A DNA stretch of 11,663 nucleotides from assembly GCA_900128565.1 (NCBI GenBank), contig LT636248.1, forward strand, positions 1 to 11,663, given 5' to 3'. Positions 7,354 through 11,663 of this stretch are shown in pieces; within the stretch, counting starts at the first letter, position 1, and the number at the start of each line of letters is the position of its first letter. Source of the DNA: Stramenopiles sp. TOSAG23-6 (Eukaryota > Sar). Under the pieces are notes generated by a model. That model was not told the DNA's origin and made no database searches. It was given only the letters and a program-made list of their open reading frames with translations. A program made the translations under genes and the position numbers.

Positions 7354-10350
7354 TCAACAATTTGGTTTATACGAAGCAACAACAGTCTCATTTGCGTCCA
7401 ATTCATGGTGTGCTGTAGACCAGTCAACGGCAGATGCCCAAGAAGATGCTTGATCTGTTTTACACCACTCTCGCAAATCATTGACTTCAATAATAATTTC
7501 TCTTTCTCTTCTTGGACAAACTAAAAGATTTTTTTCATTTTCTACTGAGGCACAATACAATTCATTATTTCCTGATGATAGTCTTGACACGACTGATATA
7601 CCAGGCGCTTGGTGCAATAGTTTTATTAAACTTCCAAAAGTAGATCGAGCTCCAGTTTTATTCCAGCTTATATAATTGCCTAATTTTGAAACACAAAATC
7701 CATACACTCCCTTAAAATTACCCTTATGATGTAAATGTTGTCGTTGTACTATTTGATTTCGAAGAAAATAAAATACCTCATTTTCATTACCATTTTTCAC
7801 GATTGTTTCCATTTGTTCATGTACAGAGTTGCATACTGCATAGTTTGGATCCCCCAACTTAGAGCAAGGTTGAAATTTTGATTCAGAATATTTCATTGGA
7901 AGAAATCTTTGTAGAGCATAGTTTCCAACTTTACTTACAATGAACCGAAGTTGAGTCACATTTGTTGGGTAATAATTTATTGGTCCCACAAAATGTTCTC
8001 TGAACTGAAGTAATATATCTGCAGTCTTTGTAAGACAAATTCCTCGAGAACCTCCGATAAGATTAATAACAATCGCACCTTCATTGAGAACATTGTCCGC
8101 CTCAAACACTTCAGACTCACGATTTAGCCAAGGCGTTATTGAGCCATTTTCTGTTTCTGTTATAAAACGTCTACCATCATCAAGACGTAATACATTAATT
8201 CCTATGAGATTTTTTGGTGTTCTACTATTCATTTCTTCAATATTCTCTTTACATCCTTTTATATTCTTGTTTTGCTTTATGATTTTTGTACTACTATTAC
8301 TATGCTCATCACAAAGGACCTCGCGATAAAGATCTAACGCCTTCGCATCGCCAAAATCCAACCATTGATCTTTGAGCGTCAGATGATCAAAAACTATTTT
8401 GAGATGTCGCATCGAAACCAAATTGTTCTTTATTAATGACTTCACTAAAGTACATGCAGCAGAAACTGACTGAGATGTATCACGAATACACCAACTATTT
8501 AATAAGACAGACGCCAACCTTGATTGATACTGCGGATCATTACATCTTGCTGAATGCATAAAATATTTACTTTTGAATTTAGTATGTTTTTTCAAATAAT
8601 CAAAGACTTCTGCTTCTCCCAATGTATCATTTTCTATTCGAAGTCGAGTCAATAAAGTTTCAAATGTATTATGTATTTTAGAAAAATATTTCAAAAAAAA
8701 AANGTTNGGNAACAACATTTCGTACGAAAAAAAACTCGATTTTTTTGTAAAAAAAAAAAATAAAACATACATGATTTGGAATCACTTTTGCATCTTCCAT
8801 GGTTTCTAAAACAACCATTTTACTGAACGAGGAATCGTGTGAAAATTTGACTATATTATTGAAATAAGACACATCATTACAAAGAAAGGTAGACAAATTG
8901 TCTAGGAGCATCCACAATGCTGCAATGGATTCATCAGAGCCTTCTGTAATCCAATTTATTACTTTTTCGTTTCGCATGTATTTTGGAAAAATATTTCAAA
9001 AAAAAAATTGAAAATTTGTTAGGTACAAAATTTACTATAAAAAAAAAAAATCGATTTTTTTGTTTAAAAAAAAAAATAAAACTTACATATTTTGTATTTC
9101 ATTCGGTGTATAGGACATACAAGATATATCCGATATATCCGATATATCAGAAACATCAGGAACATCTGATATACGTAGTACTTCTGGATGTGCTTGTTGT
9201 TTTATCCCATACAATCTATCGGAAATAGGAGTACTATAAGAATCAAAATCATCGGATTCATCATCTTGTTTAAAGCTTTCCTCTAATGCTCTCTCATGCC
9301 ATGACATTGCTCCTTTATTATCCCCTTCAATTTGCTTCATAAGACCAATAATGTTACACGTCTTTTCACCTACATGATTTGACTCTGTAGTGGGAATGTA
9401 TTTTGGAAAAATATTTGAAAAAATTTCTAAAAAATTTGTTAGGTACAAATTTTTTTACCAAAAAAAAAAATAAATTCGATTTTTTTGTTAAAAAAAAATA
9501 AAACATACATATCTTTAATGAGTTGTATCATATGGTCACTACTATGACAAGCCCTCAGAACTTCAGAGACCAACTCATCATCTACAAAACCATCAAAACC
9601 AGCAGACACTAAATGATCAAAAATATACCACGATGCTTCTTGGGCATGAAAATTAGGTAATTTGAGTAAACTTCGAATCAAGCTTCGCCTTTTACAAGCT
9701 ATTTCTTGAGTTGTCAGTGTCATGATTGACTCGAAATATTTTTGATACTGTGGATAAGTGTCATTCAATTCATTTGCCTCACTTTCTCGGCCTTCCACTC
9801 GGAGTCGTAAAAGAAGTATTTGATACGTCTTGTGATCTGGAAAGATTGAAGTTTTCTCGAGAGTTGATATAAAGTCTCGCATCTCAAGCGTTGTGTAACA
9901 AGTATTTAAAATGAAGTGAAAATCATCAGGTGAAACATATGCACGTTTAGCATGTATTCTATCTTGAATCATTGCTTTTGCTGAGTCAATTTCGTCTCTG
10001 TTTACATGACTGTTAATTTGACCCCGTATTAAACGTTCACTCTGTTTCACTCGAGGTTTTACATCTGAACGTTTCTCTTTAACTCGAGATTCTACACGGG
10101 AAAGTTTCGCTTTAACTAGAAGTTGCGAAGGGGAAGGTTTCTCTTTAACTCGAGATTGTACACGGGAAAGTTTCGCTTTAACTAGAAGTTGCGAAGGGGA
10201 AGGTTTCGCTTTAACTCGAGGATGCAATTTCACACGAGAGTTAGTTCCGTAAGCCCGATAGAATGTTCCAACACCACAATGGATACGTGTACCAGTAAAC
10301 ACTGAAATGCCATTCCACTGAAATCTTTGGGGTAGTCTAATTATATTCAT
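7354..10350 (-). CDS. PPR/TPR-like protein, probably organelle-targeted, four exons
   Basis: Exons on the - strand are 10350-9509, 9395-9087, 8975-8771 and 8670-7354, giving 890 residues and a TGA stop. I start at 10350 because MNIIRLPQRFQWNGI begins a basic, hydroxylated, acid-free leader like a mitochondrial targeting peptide; the frame stays open to an ATG at 10548, which is possible. A 22-residue tandem repeat occupies about 49-92. Helical-repeat sequence runs from about 139. Two similar PPR-like segments are visible, SIFPDHKTYQILLLRLR in exon 1 and VIPNHNTFETLLTRLR across the exon 3/4 junction. Exon 2 encodes a TPR-type motif (CNIIGLMKQIEGDNKGAMSW, with A and ALE following) and an acidic S-D-I repeat. 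The roughly 330 C-terminal residues are unrecognised. PPR proteins usually bind organellar RNA, so a role in mitochondrial or plastid RNA metabolism is the best inference. Confidence 0.8.
8671..8770 (-). other. Introner-like noncanonical intron, mosaic copy (100 bp)
   Basis: On the - strand it starts GTATGTTTTA and ends CTAAAATACAT, in phase 0 between CCA AAT CAT and AAT ACA TTT. The join gives PNHNTFETLLTRLR, which aligns with PDHKTYQILLLRLR elsewhere in the same protein. The first AG past the end lies about 40 nt into the exon, so no AG acceptor can be used without losing this motif. The 5' half matches subfamily B, while the TTTTCGTACGAAAT part matches subfamily A. Three N bases (8703, 8707, 8710) fall in the conserved core. 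Confidence 0.8.
8976..9086 (-). other. Introner-like noncanonical intron, subfamily B (111 bp)
   Basis: On the - strand it starts GTAAGTTTTA and ends CCAAAATACAT. It splits a codon in phase 2 (AT|G), giving QNMRNEK across the junction in frame. The core TTTTGTACCTAAC has its branch-like A at 9019, 43 nt from the 3' end. No AG occurs between the core and the boundary; the first downstream AG would delete about 15 coding bases. Its donor GTAAGT departs from the GTATGT of its relatives. Confidence 0.8.
9123..9149. repeat. 9-bp microsatellite encoding Ser-Asp-Ile
   Basis: Three near-perfect GATATATCC units (9123-9131, 9132-9140, 9141-9149) sit in exon 2 of the PPR/TPR-like gene. They encode repeated S-D-I on the - strand, with decayed related units up to about 9173. 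They form an acidic linker between the TPR-type motif and exon 3. Confidence 0.8.
9396..9508 (-). other. Introner-like noncanonical intron, subfamily B (113 bp)
   Basis: On the - strand it starts GTATGTTTTA and ends CCAAAATACAT. It interrupts a codon in phase 2 (GAT AT|T CCC), giving KDIPTTES in frame. The core TTTGTACCTAAC has its branch-like A at 9439, 43 nt from the end. Two AG alternatives exist (TTTTTTAG shortly after the core and CACTACAG 11 nt past the boundary); both break the frame. It is very similar to the copy at 11552 in another gene. Confidence 0.8.
10075..10206 (-). repeat. 66-bp tandem repeat (two copies), 22 residues each
   Basis: Units 10075-10140 and 10141-10206 differ at a single base (C or G in GATTCTACAC/GATTGTACAC). 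They encode KPSPSQLLVKAKLSRV(Q/E)SRVKE, and partial units flank both sides. Near-identity points to a very recent duplication. The sequence is basic and lies just after the predicted targeting leader. Confidence 0.95.
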
Positions 10351-10731
10351 TCTACAATAGAATTCATCGTAAATTTCAAATTTGTGTAATTCTAGTAAAA
10401 GTACAACTACAATGTTTGCTAACTTACAAAAAAATGGTGTTACTGCTGCTGACTTCTTCTTTTTTGGTACAAAATATCGTACGTAATATACGACGTCTTT
10501 CAAAAATTTAAATTTCATTAAATTTTTTGTATATTTTCGATTTCGCATTTATTTCGATTTTTCGCCTTTCATTTTTGACCGGAACAACAACAAAAACGAA
10601 TAATTAAAATTAGGTATCGACAATATCATCCGACAACAACATTCTGACTATCACCTGTCTTTACAATTTCGCGTTTGACGTACATGCTATCACACACATT
10701 CTATTGAGAATAGTTTTCTCCACCTAGTTAA
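10351..10731. promoter_or_regulatory. Divergent promoter interval
   Basis: These 381 bp separate the start of the - strand PPR/TPR-like gene from the ATG of the + strand serine-rich gene, so both 5' UTRs and promoters, perhaps shared, must lie here. No clear TATA box can be singled out in such AT-rich DNA. The left half (10351-10548) is open in frame with the - strand gene and might be coding. It also holds an 18-bp intron-core match at 10466-10483. Confidence 0.5.
10466..10483 (-). repeat. Possible relic of the intron-family core
   Basis: The - strand reads CGTACGATATTTTGTACC, matching the subfamily A core CGTACGAAATTTTGTACC (39-56) at 17 of 18 bases. The following CTAAC and the TACAT end are not recognisable. 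It lies just upstream of the chosen start, in sense orientation for that gene. Confidence 0.5.
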
Positions 10732-11663
10732 ATGATACATAGTAAGTGTGCACCAACTTGTATGACTATACAATCTGTGACAAACAATGAGTCTGTACGC
10801 GTGAGCGAAGAAAGTAGTAAAGGCAACACTAGTAAAGAGAAACTTCGAAATTCTGTATGCAACAAAACTTCGCCTCCCGCTAATTCCATTGGACGTATTG
10901 ATGGACGGCAGCTTTTATCCTGTAGCTTCTCCGAAGAAGTCTCACATTCATTAGATACTATTCAAACAGTGGATGTTAAAAATAAAACTGAGGGGATAAA
11001 TGAAAGTTCAGTGAGAAAGCTGGCGTTATCTTCTGATTGGACCAATACTTGTGACAGAAACAACACCTTAAAATTGAAATCTCTTTCAGATATCATTGTT
11101 AATGATAAAGATGATAAAGATGATTTGTTTAGAAAGTATAATTCTGGTACAATTCAAAAATCTTCTGTTGCCTCTATTACTGAAAAATTAGGCATTCTAA
11201 ATGACAAATCTCTAAATTCCTTGAAAAAAACTTCACCTACTTCAAAAACATACTGTGGGAAAGACAGTGTAGCAAAATGTGATGTACCGTCAACTGATAG
11301 TAGGGATAATATGAGAGAATTTCACGAATCGACTACAGAGGATTTCTGCACAGAGTCAAGTGAGAGTGAATTATCGACCATCAGCAGTACAAGCAGTATT
11401 AAAAAGTCTGTACGAAAATTGTTACCTAAAGGCAAAGGAATTCAAATCTTACGAGAAGGACGTGAGTTGACAAAGTTAAAGGCTGCAGTTCGATTTGAAG
11501 TAGAAAAGTTTCTAGCCCTTGCCCCTATTTCGTTAATTTCGATGAAATTGTGTATGTTTTATTTTTTTTTTTAACAAAAAAATCGAATTTATTTTTTTTT
11601 TTTTAGAAAAAATTTTTGTACCTAACAAATTTTTTAGATTTTTTTTTCAAATATTTTTCAAAA
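10732..11663 (+). CDS. Serine-rich protein of unknown function, first exon (partial)
   Basis: The exon runs from 10732 to 11551, 273 codons plus one base (phase 1), and then enters an intron-family element that runs off the window. The ATG at 10732 is directly preceded by an in-frame TAA (10729-10731), so it is the first possible start; the Met at codon 11 is an alternative. The sequence is hydrophilic, rich in Ser, Thr, Lys and Asn, and looks mostly disordered. An acidic serine cluster (TESSESELSTISSTSS) precedes a basic segment (KKSVRKLLPKGKGIQ), then a more ordered helix-like stretch (REGRELTKLKAAVRFEVEKF) that may begin a folded domain in the next exon. No family is recognised. Serine clusters suggest phosphorylation, which is inference. 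Confidence 0.65.
11552..11663 (+). other. Introner-like noncanonical intron, subfamily B (cut by window end)
   Basis: It starts GTATGTTTTA after exon base 11551, has the poly-T and AACAAAAAAATCGAATTTA blocks, the core TTTTTGTACCTAAC (branch-like A at 11625), and ends in the window at TTTTTCAAAA. It closely matches the - strand copy at 9396-9508, in which the same segment is followed by TACAT. The missing end should therefore be TACAT at 11664-11668. Confidence 0.75.

Noticed and set aside
8084-8329. 81-codon + strand open frame
   Set aside because: It lies antisense within the last exon of the PPR/TPR-like gene and has no features of its own.
4-11663. Ciliate-type internal eliminated sequences removed from DNA
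   Set aside because: Stops indicate a standard code, all copies follow gene orientation, and they carry GTATGT donors and CTAAC cores. Not fully excluded without transcripts and a somatic assembly.
1-11663. CRISPR array, prokaryotic operon, tRNA or rRNA genes
   Set aside because: The repeats are introns or coding tandem repeats, not spaced CRISPR repeats. No tRNA or rRNA signatures were seen and gene structure is eukaryotic.

Overview
The window is nuclear DNA from an AT-rich unicellular eukaryote. It holds five protein-coding genes, two of them cut by the window edges. Stops in use are TGA (462, 7354) and TAA (1882, 7248), so the code looks standard and the common ciliate reassignments are unlikely. 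Spacing is tight (about 100-500 bp) and AATAAA-type signals follow three of the four visible stops. Domain mixes (PDZ-like/IQ/WW/EF-hand in one protein; PPR-like plus TPR in another) fit a protist, perhaps alveolate or stramenopile, but I cannot fix the lineage.

Layout: 1-462, last exon of an unidentified acidic, lysine-rich protein (+). 962-1882, intronless polytopic membrane protein with an HxHH motif (+). 2206-7248, two-exon gene for a 1648-residue calcium/calmodulin-type scaffold (+). 7354-10350, four-exon gene for an 890-residue PPR/TPR-like, probably organelle-targeted protein (-), convergent with the previous gene. 10351-10731, a divergent promoter interval. 10732 to the window end, first exon of a serine-rich protein of unknown function (+).

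The most notable result concerns the introns. All six gene interruptions (4-165, 4283-4378, 8671-8770, 8976-9086, 9396-9508, and 11552 to the end) are copies of one repeat family. Each starts GTAYGT or GTAAGT, carries a poly-T tract and the core TTTGTACCTAAC, and the five complete copies end in TACAT, not AG. In the four cases where both flanking exons are visible, removing exactly GTA...TACAT restores the reading frame, while the nearest AG acceptors do not. At 8671-8770 the cut also rebuilds a PPR-like motif that matches a second copy in the same protein. The element ends are short inverted repeats (ATGTAT...ATACAT), and one copy has changed on both sides (ATGTAC...GTACAT). The CTAAC adenosine lies 43 nt from the 3' end in three complete copies (and in a fourth if TACAT follows the window), and 34-36 nt in the other two. 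This looks like an invasive introner family with noncanonical 3' splice sites. Repeat-derived noncanonical introns are known from Amoebophrya, the larvacean Fritillaria and, in another form, euglenozoans. Transcript data would be decisive.

No functional link between the five genes is evident; they appear to be ordinary neighbours that share the same intron family.
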